Shown: positions 26,806 through 36,691, counted from the first letter of the stretch. The stretch is DNA of 64,000 bases from Acidobacteriota bacterium (GCA_021778315.1 JAJYCQ010000003.1:1-64000); one strand, 5' to 3'. The notes: a model not told the origin generated them from the sequence alone. Numbers and translations are program-made.

Positions 26806-28311
26806 TCACCTTATTCCATCTGCCCAACTTCCGTGCAACCTGGGCAGCATCTCTGCCCTCACCGCCTGCGCCACGGCCATCGCCATCACCAGGTCATCGT
26901 GCGAGCCATTCGCCGCTCCCGTCTTCCCTCGTTCCCGTCCCACAAACGTCCTGCACTCGCCCAGCAGCCGCTTGCTCTGGAAGATCTCCGGCCGCTCCTC
27001 CAGCAGCGTTTCCAGCCTCGCCGTCATCTCCGGCTTCGAAGCCGCAGTCGTCAGCCACCCCGCCTCGCTCCCCTGCCGGTACACCTTGGTATAGAGTTCG
27101 CTCGCCTCGATATACGCCAGCACCGCGGCTCCATGATTATTCCGCTCCACCGCAATCATCGCGTTGCCATACTCCCTCGCCAGCTCCACCGCCGCCTTCG
27201 CCAGCTCCCACGGCTTCAATCTCTCCTGCAACTCCGCGCACTGCAGCCCCGTCAGCCGATCAATCACCTGCACCGCCGCAAAGTCACCCTCCTCGCCTCC
27301 GCCCGCCGAGTCCACCGCAACCAGGTAGCTCCTCCCCTCCTTCGGAGGAAGCCAAACCAGCAACGCTCCCCCACGTCGAACCGACGCCACTGAACCCACC
27401 TCTAACATCTGCCGCTCAATCGCTTCCACATTGAAGAAGCAAGTACCCGTCGCCCGAAAACATGTCTCCGCATCTTCAGCAAACTCCTGCGACCGCAGCC
27501 CTCCGTAACTCCGCTCCAGCCCTCGCCGAAACCCGATCTGCTCTCCGCTCAATCCATACCGCTCCACCAGCGCCGACTCCACCTCCGTCATCGCAGCAGG
27601 CTCCACCCAAGCCCCCACATAAGCCGGCTCCAGCCACCACGGCAGAAAGTGCCGCACCATCGCATCCCCGTCTCCGCCTGCGTTCACCGCCGAGCACCAC
27701 TCCTCATAGAACGCTCCATACGCTCCATTCGGCGTACTCTCCAGGACCAGTTCACCGCTCGGTGCCAGCGCCGCCCGTAGACCCGCCAGCGTCATCGCCG
27801 CATCTCCCGGCCACCGGCTCACCTCGCTGCAATGCAGATTCTGCAAGCTCATCCCGCGTCCTGCTCCTATATCGCAAGCACTCGCCACCCGGTACTCGCT
27901 ATCCAGCTCCGGAAACACCATCTGTCCCGCATTCGCCCTGCTCCGCACCAGCGGCCCTCTGCGAAGATCCTCCGGCAGCTCTTCCCACATCCGCTGCACG
28001 ATGCGGAAGATCCCCTCCGCCGCCTCCCGCGTATGCGCCACCTGCAGCGTCAGCGTTCCCGGCCTGGTGATCGTACGAAGAAAAAACCTCCCCGCCACCC
28101 AGGTCGTCACGCCCATCTGCCGAGCCTTCAGCACAATGTTCTGCCGTCCCCGCCGCTCTTCAAATCTCCTCTGTGCCGCATTCGCGACAAGTGGCTTCAG
28201 GCGACCCTCCCGATCACGTACCCGAAGCCACGCCTCCGCTTCCCTTATCACCCTCTCAGGACCGCGCTCCATCGCCCGGCCCAGTACCTTCAGCGCGCTA
28301 GTCTCCTCCAC
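26806..28311 (-). CDS. Phage terminase large subunit
   Basis: 501 residues. ATPase: the Walker A-like motif LKARQMGVTTW is at residues 61-71 (Arg/Gln deviant form typical of terminases), with a candidate acidic motif in NLHCSEVSRWPGD. The nuclease part follows: YLVAVDSAGGGEEGDFAAVQ with the first RNase H-like Asp, and further acidic residues near SHDDLVMAMAVAQAV. It packages DNA into proheads. It lies 83 bases after the 1017-residue fibre-like gene. A separate small subunit was not confidently found; the small protein at 38608-38949 is a possible candidate. Confidence 0.92.
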   Translation of the reverse strand: MEETSALKVLGRAMERGPERVIREAEAWLRVRDREGRLKPLVANAAQRRFEERRGRQNIVLKARQMGVTTWVAGRFFLRTITRPGTLTLQVAHTREAAEGIFRIVQRMWEELPEDLRRGPLVRSRANAGQMVFPELDSEYRVASACDIGAGRGMSLQNLHCSEVSRWPGDAAMTLAGLRAALAPSGELVLESTPNGAYGAFYEEWCSAVNAGGDGDAMVRHFLPWWLEPAYVGAWVEPAAMTEVESALVERYGLSGEQIGFRRGLERSYGGLRSQEFAEDAETCFRATGTCFFNVEAIERQMLEVGSVASVRRGGALLVWLPPKEGRSYLVAVDSAGGGEEGDFAAVQVIDRLTGLQCAELQERLKPWELAKAAVELAREYGNAMIAVERNNHGAAVLAYIEASELYTKVYRQGSEAGWLTTAASKPEMTARLETLLEERPEIFQSKRLLGECRTFVGRERGKTGAANGSHDDLVMAMAVAQAVRAEMLPRLHGSWADGIR

Positions 28312-28394
28312 GTCTCATCCCCACCTCTGCTCATCGAGCCTTGCAGTCTCCTGCCGCGCCCTTCAGGCTGGACTTCTCCCCGCTCCCGGACAGC

Positions 28395-31300
28395 TTACTG
28401 CGCCCTTACCTGCCCCACCGGAACAGGGTTTTCCAAGCTGTTCAGCATCCACTGGTACACCGGAGAGGGCCCACCCGAACTCGCCGACGATGTTATGCCC
28501 GAGTAGATAATCGAGTACTGATTGCTGCACGTCGACGACGTGAATGTATCCGTCCACACGCCGCTCGGCTGCGTGACCGTATCCGTCCCGCACACCGTCG
28601 AAGGATAGGCTGTCAACGTAACGCCAGTCCCCGTCGGAGAGACCAGATTGAGTGTCGGAGCCGACGTACAGCCATACCCATAGGTGCTGAACACCGATGC
28701 ACTGCTATAGCCCCCCCAGGTCGTGTGAATCCCGTTAGGAATACCCCCCGACGCCGACATGTACCCCGCCACATGGCAGTTCGCTCCTCCTCCTGTTGAC
28801 GTGATTGCCGTTTCATTCGCGTACCCCGTTCCGCCGCTATAGCCAATCTGCACCCCTCCCTGGAACACCGGAGTAAGAATCATCATGGTCCCCAGCGAAT
28901 CCCACGCCGTCCGACTATCGTTACCGTAGGTCACCGACGCCAGATACAGCGGGTCATTACTGGTTCGAGTCACCAGAACTCCCGGCCCGTTTGGAGCCGG
29001 ACTCCCTTCCATCAGATAGGTCGGCATACCCCCCAGGTGCGCGATCACGTACTGCCCTTGAGTTGGGTAATACATCGTATTGTCACCCGTCACACTCGTA
29101 ACACACGGCGTCGTCGCTGGGAGCGTGGGCAGAGTAGGGCCTGCGCCGCCGCACGTTGGCCCGCCCTCCAGATACATCGACCCTCCATTCGTCACGTTTT
29201 GCGCCCACAGTTGTGCTCCCGTCAGCGGCGATACGCTGTCCGCCGCACTGGTCATAAAGTCATACATCCCATACAGCAGGGTTGGAATCAGCAGCGTGAT
29301 CGGCGTCGTCGGATGCGCCGCGAAGATCTTCCGGTACATGCTCGCCGTCGTCGGATACCCGGTATAGCTTTGCGGTGTCGATGCGTTATACGCCGTGATA
29401 TTCGCCGGAACACAGAACGCCTGGGCTCCCGGGGCGATCGTATTTGAGTTCGAGGCCATCGACAGAGGAATATCCGCCAGCCCCGCCTGATCCAGCATCT
29501 GCCGAAAAATCGCCGCTCCCACACCCGAGTCCGACTCAATCGCGATCCCCAGCAAATTGATGTATCCCAACTGATGCAGTCGGATCGCCACCGAGATCGT
29601 CGTCGTCGAATCATAGTCGGCGCACACAATCTCGTTCACAATCACCGGAATATGCTGCGGAACCGCTGGAAAGATCCCCTGGTACATCTTCGTCAGATAG
29701 AACAGAGTCTGAATCTGCGAGGAAGTCAGCACTCCGGGAAACAGTGCAAACTCATCCACATTCGTCGCTGTCTGCGTACTGTCGGACTGGTCAATTCCGT
29801 TGTACGCTCCCGAGCTCACTCCTCCCGGTACCATCAGCGGCAGCGTAGTCGAGTTCATCGACGCCCCTCCCAGATGCACCGTAATTGTTGCCCCCGTCCC
29901 CGTCGGCGACGTCAGCACGATCGTCGGAAGCGACGTGCAACCGTAATTGTTCTGTCCCGCTGCTGAGTTGATCGTCGTCGGCACCCCGTTCACTGCCGTC
30001 ATCGATCCCGCAACATGGCAATTCGGCCCTCCCCCCGTTACCGTAAAGGCTGTCGAGTTCGCGTAGCCCGTGCCTCCCGATACACTCTCCCACGTCGCTC
30101 CAAAGCCCGCACTGTAGGACTGCGACGATACCGCCGTCGGAGCATAGCTGCTGTTCAGTCCATTGACGTACAGTCCCAGCGAAGCTACGCACCCCGTGCA
30201 CTGGCCACCCGCCCCCGAGGCCCCTACTCCATTGTTCGTTACAACAATGTCATAGTTATAGCCATTCGCTAAATCGTAGTTCGTGCAGATCGTGTCGCCA
30301 GCATTCTGGAACGGAGCCCCCGGCCCGTTCGCTCCATTGCGAGCAAAGCAAAGCTGATCAATTCCAGGGCCATTGCCCGGCCCCGTCAGCGTCAGCTTCC
30401 ACCAGTTATTCAATGCGCTGGAACTGTCCCCTTTGCTCGCCAGCACCAGCGTCCCTGTCCGGTTCCAGTTCAAGCGATCGATATGCAACAACATCGTCCA
30501 CGGATTCATCCAGTCAATCGCACCCAGCGTGTCATTGGGTGCGATGGCGAATCCGTTATAAGGAAAAGCCGCAGAGTAGTTCGCCGGATTTGTGTTGTCG
30601 AAACCCGGCTGCTGGGTCGCGACCGCGCCCGAAGTAACCACCGCTGCCTTCAACGCCACAACCAGCGCACCTCCGCCTGTACTGCCACTCGCCAGCGTGA
30701 AATTGAACCCATACGACCCAGGTGACTCCGCAAAGAAATAGCCGCCCGTCGTGTTGACCCCATCCCCTCCAACAAACGTGAAGGTCGGAGCCCCCGCGTA
30801 CAAATGAACATAAGCTCCAGAGTTCCCAAAGCCTACAAGCATGTCATTATTCTGCGTTGTCGTGACCGAACCGCTGCTGATGGCCGACCCTGTCGTCGTA
30901 AACGCTCCCGAACCAACCCCATCCACAGGAGAGGACGCAGCCACTCCGCTGAACGCCTGCACAATCAGCAGCGGGTAGGATACCGCCGCACTCAGCGTCA
31001 CCGTAATCGTATGCGACCCCGCCCCCACATTGGCGCACACATACGCCGCACCAAGGTTGGCTCCGCTGGCCCAGGAGCTACCCGGTACAGCCGTCGGCGT
31101 ACATCCCGCCGAGTCGGCCACATTCGAGATCGTTCCCGCCCCCGTAGCAATTCCAATTACCAGCGCATTTCCTGCCGTCGCCGTCAGCGCACACGATACC
31201 GTTGCTGCCGACGACGGCTGCGACGTACACTGAGCCACATACGTCGGCCTTGCCGGTGCAACTCCCCCAAAGCTCACCCCCGACACGCTGTCCGCAAAGT

Positions 31301-31448
31301 TCACCGTGGCATCGTTATAGTTCAACAGCAGCGACGGATTCGCCATCTGCTCCTCCGCCGCATAGTTCGTCTGCGGATTCACATTCTGCCCAAACACCGC
31401 TGCACAGAAGAGGCACAGCACAATCAACACATCGATCACTTTCTTCAT
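28395..31448 (-). CDS. Large secreted fibre-like protein with a nucleoside hydrolase-like domain
   Basis: 1017 residues. A Sec signal peptide is evident (MKKVIDVLIVLCLFCAAVFG). The beta-rich N-terminal half carries Ser/Thr/Gly-rich repeats and a laminin-like region (MLLHIDRLNWNRTGTLVLAS). Two copies of a GTGYAN...CxSxPT domain (about 458-524 and 872-943) flank a domain (about 600-860) resembling nucleoside hydrolases: HIPVIVNEIVCADYDSTTTI and NDSRTAWDSLGTMM. The usual metal-binding Asp cluster is broken (CADYDSTTT), so catalysis is doubtful. The start overlaps the upstream stop by one base. Phage fibres normally have no signal peptide, so it may be exported by the host. Confidence 0.65.
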   Translation of the reverse strand: MKKVIDVLIVLCLFCAAVFGQNVNPQTNYAAEEQMANPSLLLNYNDATVNFADSVSGVSFGGVAPARPTYVAQCTSQPSSAATVSCALTATAGNALVIGIATGAGTISNVADSAGCTPTAVPGSSWASGANLGAAYVCANVGAGSHTITVTLSAAVSYPLLIVQAFSGVAASSPVDGVGSGAFTTTGSAISSGSVTTTQNNDMLVGFGNSGAYVHLYAGAPTFTFVGGDGVNTTGGYFFAESPGSYGFNFTLASGSTGGGALVVALKAAVVTSGAVATQQPGFDNTNPANYSAAFPYNGFAIAPNDTLGAIDWMNPWTMLLHIDRLNWNRTGTLVLASKGDSSSALNNWWKLTLTGPGNGPGIDQLCFARNGANGPGAPFQNAGDTICTNYDLANGYNYDIVVTNNGVGASGAGGQCTGCVASLGLYVNGLNSSYAPTAVSSQSYSAGFGATWESVSGGTGYANSTAFTVTGGGPNCHVAGSMTAVNGVPTTINSAAGQNNYGCTSLPTIVLTSPTGTGATITVHLGGASMNSTTLPLMVPGGVSSGAYNGIDQSDSTQTATNVDEFALFPGVLTSSQIQTLFYLTKMYQGIFPAVPQHIPVIVNEIVCADYDSTTTISVAIRLHQLGYINLLGIAIESDSGVGAAIFRQMLDQAGLADIPLSMASNSNTIAPGAQAFCVPANITAYNASTPQSYTGYPTTASMYRKIFAAHPTTPITLLIPTLLYGMYDFMTSAADSVSPLTGAQLWAQNVTNGGSMYLEGGPTCGGAGPTLPTLPATTPCVTSVTGDNTMYYPTQGQYVIAHLGGMPTYLMEGSPAPNGPGVLVTRTSNDPLYLASVTYGNDSRTAWDSLGTMMILTPVFQGGVQIGYSGGTGYANETAITSTGGGANCHVAGYMSASGGIPNGIHTTWGGYSSASVFSTYGYGCTSAPTLNLVSPTGTGVTLTAYPSTVCGTDTVTQPSGVWTDTFTSSTCSNQYSIIYSGITSSASSGGPSPVYQWMLNSLENPVPVGQVRAQ

Positions 31449-34400
31449 TACTGGCTCCTTCCCGTCACCAGGGTCACTCCCAGCAGATTCGCATTACCAG
31501 CAGCCGTATCCGATGCCGCCCGATAGATCCGGTATGTAACCAGCGAGCCCGGTGTCGTCGTTCCAGCCGCACACCCGTTCGTTCCCGGAGTCGCAACGCC
31601 CGGCAACACCGCCGTCGTCACTCCAGCTCCCGACGTCGAACTCACCGTCGCCGAAACCGCAACCGCTGTCCCAAACGCCGGAGCCCCCATCACCGAGCCA
31701 TCGTTCACGCACGCCGTCTGCACATACCAGGTCACCGCTCCCGTTGTAGCCTGCGAGTAGAACTTGATGTACAAGTTCGTGCCCGTCCAGTACGGAGGCG
31801 TCGCTACCGTTGCCTCTGCATATTGCGGAAGCGCCGGCGCCGCATTGAACGCTAGGTACCCCAGCGAGCTACTCGCCGGTAACACGCACCCTGCCTGTGG
31901 CTGATTGTTGTTGTACCGTGTCAGCCCCGAAGCAAAGCTGGCCCCGCCATCACACACCGCCGCCGCATAATACTTGATCTCCGCCGGTGGAGTGGAGCTC
32001 CCCGTCGCAATCGTGCACGTTCCGCCCAGCACACAGGTCTGCCCATTCACCGTCGTCGCACTGTTGGCCAGCGCCGCGTTGGGAATCGCACTCGCCGTCA
32101 CCGCAACCGTAGGAGTCGTCGTCGCGTTGGTCACCGTAGGCGTCAGCCAGCTCGGCCACGTTCCTGTCGCAACGCTGCTAACAGTGCCTGTCCCGCCCCC
32201 GAACGCCGGGCAGTTTGTTCCATCCTGCAGGCACGGTAAGATGCCGCCAACCGTCGATCCCGCGGCAAACTTGCTCGCTCCCGTCGTCGCCGTGATCGAT
32301 GGCAAACTTAGATTCCCGGTAAGCGAGAACCCACCGTTCTGCGGGTTGAATCCAAAGGAACCTCCCAACGCGTCCGTAAAGATAAAGTAAGGCTTCGCAT
32401 TCGTTGAGACCGGCTCCCCTCCCTGCACAAACAGAATCGATCCGTTATTCGCTGGTCGATACCCAAAGTAAAAATCATTCGCGTAAGACCCCTGTACATA
32501 AAACATCTCTTGCGCGACACCATTCGTCGTCTTGTTCAATGCCGCATACGCCCTGGTCAACTGCGCTGGCCCATTGTCAAACACCATCATCCCCTGCGAT
32601 GCCCTGCTTCCATCGATCGGTGACGTTTGTCCGATATACAAATTGAATCCGGAGTTCTGAAACTCCGAGGTCGGCGCCCCCGCTACCGTATCCCCAGCCG
32701 CGAACGGAACCGTATTCGTCGCCAACTGCACATTGCCGGCAACTCCATTATTTGTCCCCGTAATGAATGCCGACGGATAAAACGTAATGCTCAGCGGAGG
32801 AGTGGAGACCGTCCCCAATGCAGTCGCCGTTTCATCCGCGCCCGTCTCTGCCCAGGTAATATTTGCCGCGGCCCCGGCACTGCCATCCTCGCTATTGGTC
32901 GCCACGGTGTACGTCCCATTCAAATCCGATGGACTCGCTCCCGTCACAACGATCGTTGACCCCACAGGAAAGTAAGTCACCTTCGGCCCCATCCCACTCA
33001 ACTTCACCACGTTCCCTGCCCGCACCATCGAGTTGCCATAAGCCAGAACGCCGCTAAACGACAGCGGAGTCGACGGAAGAATGTTTCCCGTCCCCGCACC
33101 CACCCCGTTACAACTTCCACTCAGGCAGTTGCTGATAAATACCTGCGTCGGAGACGTAGCACCCACCACCGCATACGCAATCGGCCACGTCGTCGCCGCG
33201 TACGTTGCCACAATCGATTGCCCGCCCGGGCCACCCTGCATCACCAGCGCCGCGTCCCAGCTCGAATTCCACGCATAGCGAGTGTTGAACGTAATCGACT
33301 GCACTCCACCCGAAGCCGCACCAACAGCCACCACCGCCGCTTCCTCTTCAAACGGGCCCGATAGAAAAATATCCTGCCCCGCTACAAAATTCCCAGGACT
33401 CGCCGGAGACGTCCCCAGCGTCACATTGCACGTAGTCGCCGTATAGTTCTGCCACTGCCCACTTCCGTTGTTCGTACAAGAGCTCGGAATAAGATTGCCC
33501 CACGCCGTCGAAGGAGTGACCGTCCCCGAACCCAGCGTGTACGCCATCCCATTGAGCACCTCAGCCTCTCCTGCCAGCGTCGCCGTGCCCACGCTCTTCG
33601 ACATGTCCAGCAGAATCCCTCCATCAGCAAACTGAGCATTCTGCACCGTCGTACAAAACCCATGACAGCTCATCGAATTCGTCGTCAACAGATTTGATCC
33701 CGTCACTCCTCCCGTCGCGATGACTCCCGTGAAGTAGCCAATCTGATTCGTCTGCGCGACCGTATGCGTCACCGCTTCATCCGACGATGCCACCGATCCT
33801 CCGAACGACGTCAGGTACGTGTAGTACGCCGCCGTATCCCCCTGCGCAAAATGGCTAAAGTCTCCCGCGTGCAGCTGCGATATCCCTCGCGTTGCCGACT
33901 CTTCTGTATCCGATTCGAGCGCACAGGTAGACCACCCATTCGCAGACGTTCCATTGTTCCCAAGATCAAACCCCGGCTGGAAGCAGTTCAACGAATTCGT
34001 AAACTGTGCATACCCCGCAACATTAGGATTCGCCGCCGTCGTCGCCGAAGTAATCGTCATCTGCGACGCGGTCCCCGCACCAGCGAAGGTCGTGTTCGCA
34101 TACGTCCCCGCAATGCCAAAAGTCGTCCCTGTCGGCTGTGCCACCACCTGCGTCGCTCCTGGCAGCAGGCTCACCTTCTGTCCCATCCCCGCTGCCGTCG
34201 CAGCTACGTTCACGTCCACATAATGTTTGTCCGCGGCCTGGTTCGGGCTCACCGGATCCCCCGGCAGCACCAGCGGCCCCGTCATCGTTCCGCCCGCCGT
34301 CGGCACATAAATATTCGAGCTCAGCGAAGTCCCCGTCTGCACTGCCGCAATCGCGTTGTCCACATACTGCTTGGATACCGTCTGCATCGCCACACTGATC

Positions 34401-34807
34401 GGCAGCACCTGGCTCTTGATCGACGCCAGCGTCACCGCAGCGCCCCCCGTCACCGTCGCAGGAACCACCCAGTACTCCCGGCTCGTCGTTCCATCACTCA
34501 GGTGATACACCGCCGTGTAGTACGTCCCCATCGGCGTCGACCCCGCATTCGGTGCCAGCGCCACCGTCAGCAACCCTCCCGCACCGATCGTCGTCGACAA
34601 CGTTCCCGACGGCACCGACTGCCCGGCCGCCGTCGTAAACGCGTTCCAGCTCACCAGCACCGTTCCGCTTGCCGGACTTCCATTCGCGCTGTAGATCGTG
34701 TCCTGGACAGTCGTCGTCGCCACCTGTGCCTCTGCCGAGTTCACCCATCCGGCCATCATCGCCACCAGTACCGCCAGCAGCATCAACCCTCGCCTTATTC
34801 CGCTCAT
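31448..34807 (-). CDS. Very large secreted protein with phage tail-fibre repeat
   Basis: 1119 residues from the ATG at 34807, preceded by GGAGGAAAA. A Sec signal peptide is clear (RGLMLLAVLVAMMAGWVNSA, cleavage near AEA). A tail-fibre repeat (AGGTMTGPLVLPGDP followed by QAADKHYVD) lies near residues 185-215, then a long beta-rich shaft and a C-terminal region similar to fibre tips (VNGQTCVLGGTCTI, VSSVATGTWPSWLTPTVTN). It overlaps the next gene by one base (TAATG), so the two fibre-like proteins are probably made together. A signal peptide on a tail fibre is unusual: it may be a recruited surface protein or assemble outside the cytoplasm. Confidence 0.65.
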   Translation of the reverse strand: MSGIRRGLMLLAVLVAMMAGWVNSAEAQVATTTVQDTIYSANGSPASGTVLVSWNAFTTAAGQSVPSGTLSTTIGAGGLLTVALAPNAGSTPMGTYYTAVYHLSDGTTSREYWVVPATVTGGAAVTLASIKSQVLPISVAMQTVSKQYVDNAIAAVQTGTSLSSNIYVPTAGGTMTGPLVLPGDPVSPNQAADKHYVDVNVAATAAGMGQKVSLLPGATQVVAQPTGTTFGIAGTYANTTFAGAGTASQMTITSATTAANPNVAGYAQFTNSLNCFQPGFDLGNNGTSANGWSTCALESDTEESATRGISQLHAGDFSHFAQGDTAAYYTYLTSFGGSVASSDEAVTHTVAQTNQIGYFTGVIATGGVTGSNLLTTNSMSCHGFCTTVQNAQFADGGILLDMSKSVGTATLAGEAEVLNGMAYTLGSGTVTPSTAWGNLIPSSCTNNGSGQWQNYTATTCNVTLGTSPASPGNFVAGQDIFLSGPFEEEAAVVAVGAASGGVQSITFNTRYAWNSSWDAALVMQGGPGGQSIVATYAATTWPIAYAVVGATSPTQVFISNCLSGSCNGVGAGTGNILPSTPLSFSGVLAYGNSMVRAGNVVKLSGMGPKVTYFPVGSTIVVTGASPSDLNGTYTVATNSEDGSAGAAANITWAETGADETATALGTVSTPPLSITFYPSAFITGTNNGVAGNVQLATNTVPFAAGDTVAGAPTSEFQNSGFNLYIGQTSPIDGSRASQGMMVFDNGPAQLTRAYAALNKTTNGVAQEMFYVQGSYANDFYFGYRPANNGSILFVQGGEPVSTNAKPYFIFTDALGGSFGFNPQNGGFSLTGNLSLPSITATTGASKFAAGSTVGGILPCLQDGTNCPAFGGGTGTVSSVATGTWPSWLTPTVTNATTTPTVAVTASAIPNAALANSATTVNGQTCVLGGTCTIATGSSTPPAEIKYYAAAVCDGGASFASGLTRYNNNQPQAGCVLPASSSLGYLAFNAAPALPQYAEATVATPPYWTGTNLYIKFYSQATTGAVTWYVQTACVNDGSVMGAPAFGTAVAVSATVSSTSGAGVTTAVLPGVATPGTNGCAAGTTTPGSLVTYRIYRAASDTAAGNANLLGVTLVTGRSQ

Positions 34808-34876
34808 TTTTCCTCCACGCTCAACCGCTGTCTCGCAACCCAACACCACGCACACCTCTTCCCCGCGACGCGCAGC

Positions 34877-35131
34877 CTAACCGGCTACGGCTATGCTCGC
34901 ACTAGCAGGAGCGTTGATCGCAATCGGTGCGGCCGCAACAACACCCATCGCCGCCGCCGGGGCCACACTCGCCACAGGAGTAATCGCATTCAGAAACAGC
35001 CCATTCACCATCTGCGCCAGCTGAATAAAATCTGTGCTCCCAAAGTGCCCCACCGACACACCGCTGTTATGCGCAATCGCCAGGCCAATATTCAAATATC
35101 CAAGAATCATCTGCAGTTCATTCGTCTTCAT
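34877..35131 (-). CDS. Small protein of the phage-like cluster, function unknown
   Basis: 84 residues from the ATG at 35131, with GGCGGAGGAG upstream; the longer open frame is antisense to the host gene and was rejected. It begins MKTNELQMILGYLNIGLAIA, has VSVGHFGSTDFIQLAQMVNG and ends in an Ala/Val/Pro-rich tail. The moderately hydrophobic helices could contact membrane or virion. It is first of the structural block and about 70 bases before the secreted fibre gene. Unrecognised. Confidence 0.6.
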   Translation of the reverse strand: MKTNELQMILGYLNIGLAIAHNSGVSVGHFGSTDFIQLAQMVNGLFLNAITPVASVAPAAAMGVVAAAPIAINAPASASIAVAG

Positions 35132-35345
35132 ACTGTTCTCCTCCGCCTTAGCGGCGCTTCTATACCCTTCAAACTCGATCCCGTCCTTCGCCCGCTCCAG
35201 CGGCTCCTCCACTCCGACGCCCCCGCGTCGACTCGCTTCCACCGCCTCCACTCGCTCAATGCCCAACTCTTCGCCGCCCCCACGTTGCAACCATCTCCGT
35301 CCAACCGCTACCATCACCTTTAGTAACGAGCTCCGAAAGGCACCC

Positions 35346-35576
35346 ATGGAATCCAATAGCAACTCCGCTCCTCGTCGTTCTGAAGACATCGCTCTCGACC
35401 TCCTCAAGTTCGTCTCCACCCACGCCAACCTCGGCAGCAAAGCTCCCTCCTCCACCGGCTTCGGACTTCCCTCCGCGCCCAAGTCTGAAGACCAGGTCGC
35501 CCAGATCTTCGAGCTCTACGCCCGCTGCCGCGAGGCCGTCGAAGCCCCACTCCCCGACTCCTCGGCAAAGAAGTAG
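35346..35576 (+). CDS. Small conserved protein upstream of oxidoreductase
   Basis: 76 residues from the ATG at 35346. A helical segment (RRSEDIALDLLKFVSTHANL) and a second one (SEDQVAQIFELYARCREAVE) are joined by a Ser/Gly/Pro-rich loop. There are no transmembrane or metal motifs. The next gene starts two bases after its stop, so the two form an operon. Unrecognised family; probably host rather than phage, as both codon use and strand match the neighbouring housekeeping genes. Confidence 0.75.
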   Translation: MESNSNSAPRRSEDIALDLLKFVSTHANLGSKAPSSTGFGLPSAPKSEDQVAQIFELYARCREAVEAPLPDSSAKK

Positions 35577-35578
35577 CC

Positions 35579-36691
35579 GTGCCACCTCTTCGCGTAGCTG
35601 TCATCGGCGCCGGCGCCTTCGGGCGCAACCACCTCCGCGTCTACCGCGAGCTCGAACTAGCTCACCCCGAGCTCGTTCTCCTCACCGCTCTAGTCGAGCC
35701 CGACGCCGGTCGCCGCAACGCCTCCGCCGGCACCTACAACATCCCCACCTTCGCCACCCTCGCCGAGCTCCTCGACGCCAAACTCCACCTCGACGCCGCT
35801 TCCATCTGCGTCCCCACCATCCACCACGCCGCCGTCGCCGAGCAACTCCTTCTCACCGGCCTCGACCTCCTCATCGAGAAGCCCTTCGCCGCTACCCTCG
35901 CCGATGCCGACCGCATCCTCGAGCTCTCCACCACCCTCAACCGCATCGTCGCCATCGGTCATCTCGAGCGCTTCAACCCCGCCGTCACCGCCACCCTCGC
36001 CGAGCTCAACCACCCCATGTTCTTCGAGGCCCACCGCCTCAGCATCTTCACTCCGCGCTCCCTCGACGTCGACGTCGTCCTCGACCTCATGATCCACGAC
36101 CTCGACATCGTCCTCTCCCTCACCAACTCCCCCGTCCGCGAAGTCCGCGCCGTCGGCCTTCCCGTCCTCTCCCGCAAGACCGACATCGCCAACGTCCGCG
36201 TCGAGTTCGAATCCGGCTGCGTCGCCAACTTCACCGCCAGCCGAGTCTCCACCGAGCAGGTCCGCAAGCTCCGTCTCTTCCAGCCCCACCAATATCTCTC
36301 GCTCGACTTCGCCCGCCAGGAACTCCTGACCATCAGCGTCGATCCAGCCGTCATCGCAGCCGCAATGGCAGCGACGGCCGCTGCAGGTTCGCCCCCGAGC
36401 CCTGCACCCACCCCGACCGCCGCCACGCATCCCACCGCACCCCACTCCGCTGCCCCCAACGAGCCGCCCCCGCTCGCTGCAGCCGTACACCCCACCGCCG
36501 GCCTCTCCCTCACCAAGGCCGACATCCCCAAAGGCGAACCCCTTCGCCTCGAGCTTGAAAACTTTCTCCACGCCGTGCAAACCCGCACGCAGCCCCGCGT
36601 CCCCGCCGAAGCAGGTCGCGCCGCCCTATCGCTCGCTCTCGCCATCAACGACCAGATCGCCGCCCACGCCCACCGCACCGGCCTGCTCTAA
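35579..36691 (+). CDS. Gfo/Idh/MocA-family NAD(P)-dependent oxidoreductase
   Basis: 370 residues from a GTG. The N-terminal Rossmann motif is VAVIGAGAFGRNHLRVY, with EKPFAATLADADR at the usual dinucleotide-binding end and AIGHLERFNPAVTATLAEL plus DVVLDLMIHDLDIVLSL in the catalytic half, where the EKP and IHDLD residues lie near the active site. Related enzymes dehydrogenate sugars, including UDP-GlcNAc 3-dehydrogenases of lipid A variants, so a sugar-nucleotide role is possible. An Ala/Pro-rich low-complexity insertion occupies about residues 260-305. The preceding small gene is in the same operon. Confidence 0.88.
   Translation: MPPLRVAVIGAGAFGRNHLRVYRELELAHPELVLLTALVEPDAGRRNASAGTYNIPTFATLAELLDAKLHLDAASICVPTIHHAAVAEQLLLTGLDLLIEKPFAATLADADRILELSTTLNRIVAIGHLERFNPAVTATLAELNHPMFFEAHRLSIFTPRSLDVDVVLDLMIHDLDIVLSLTNSPVREVRAVGLPVLSRKTDIANVRVEFESGCVANFTASRVSTEQVRKLRLFQPHQYLSLDFARQELLTISVDPAVIAAAMAATAAAGSPPSPAPTPTAATHPTAPHSAAPNEPPPLAAAVHPTAGLSLTKADIPKGEPLRLELENFLHAVQTRTQPRVPAEAGRAALSLALAINDQIAAHAHRTGLL

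Noticed and set aside
33764..35323. 519-codon + strand frame opposite the fibre gene
   Set aside because: Arg/His/Pro-rich antisense shadow. The minus-strand gene has a signal peptide and fibre motifs.
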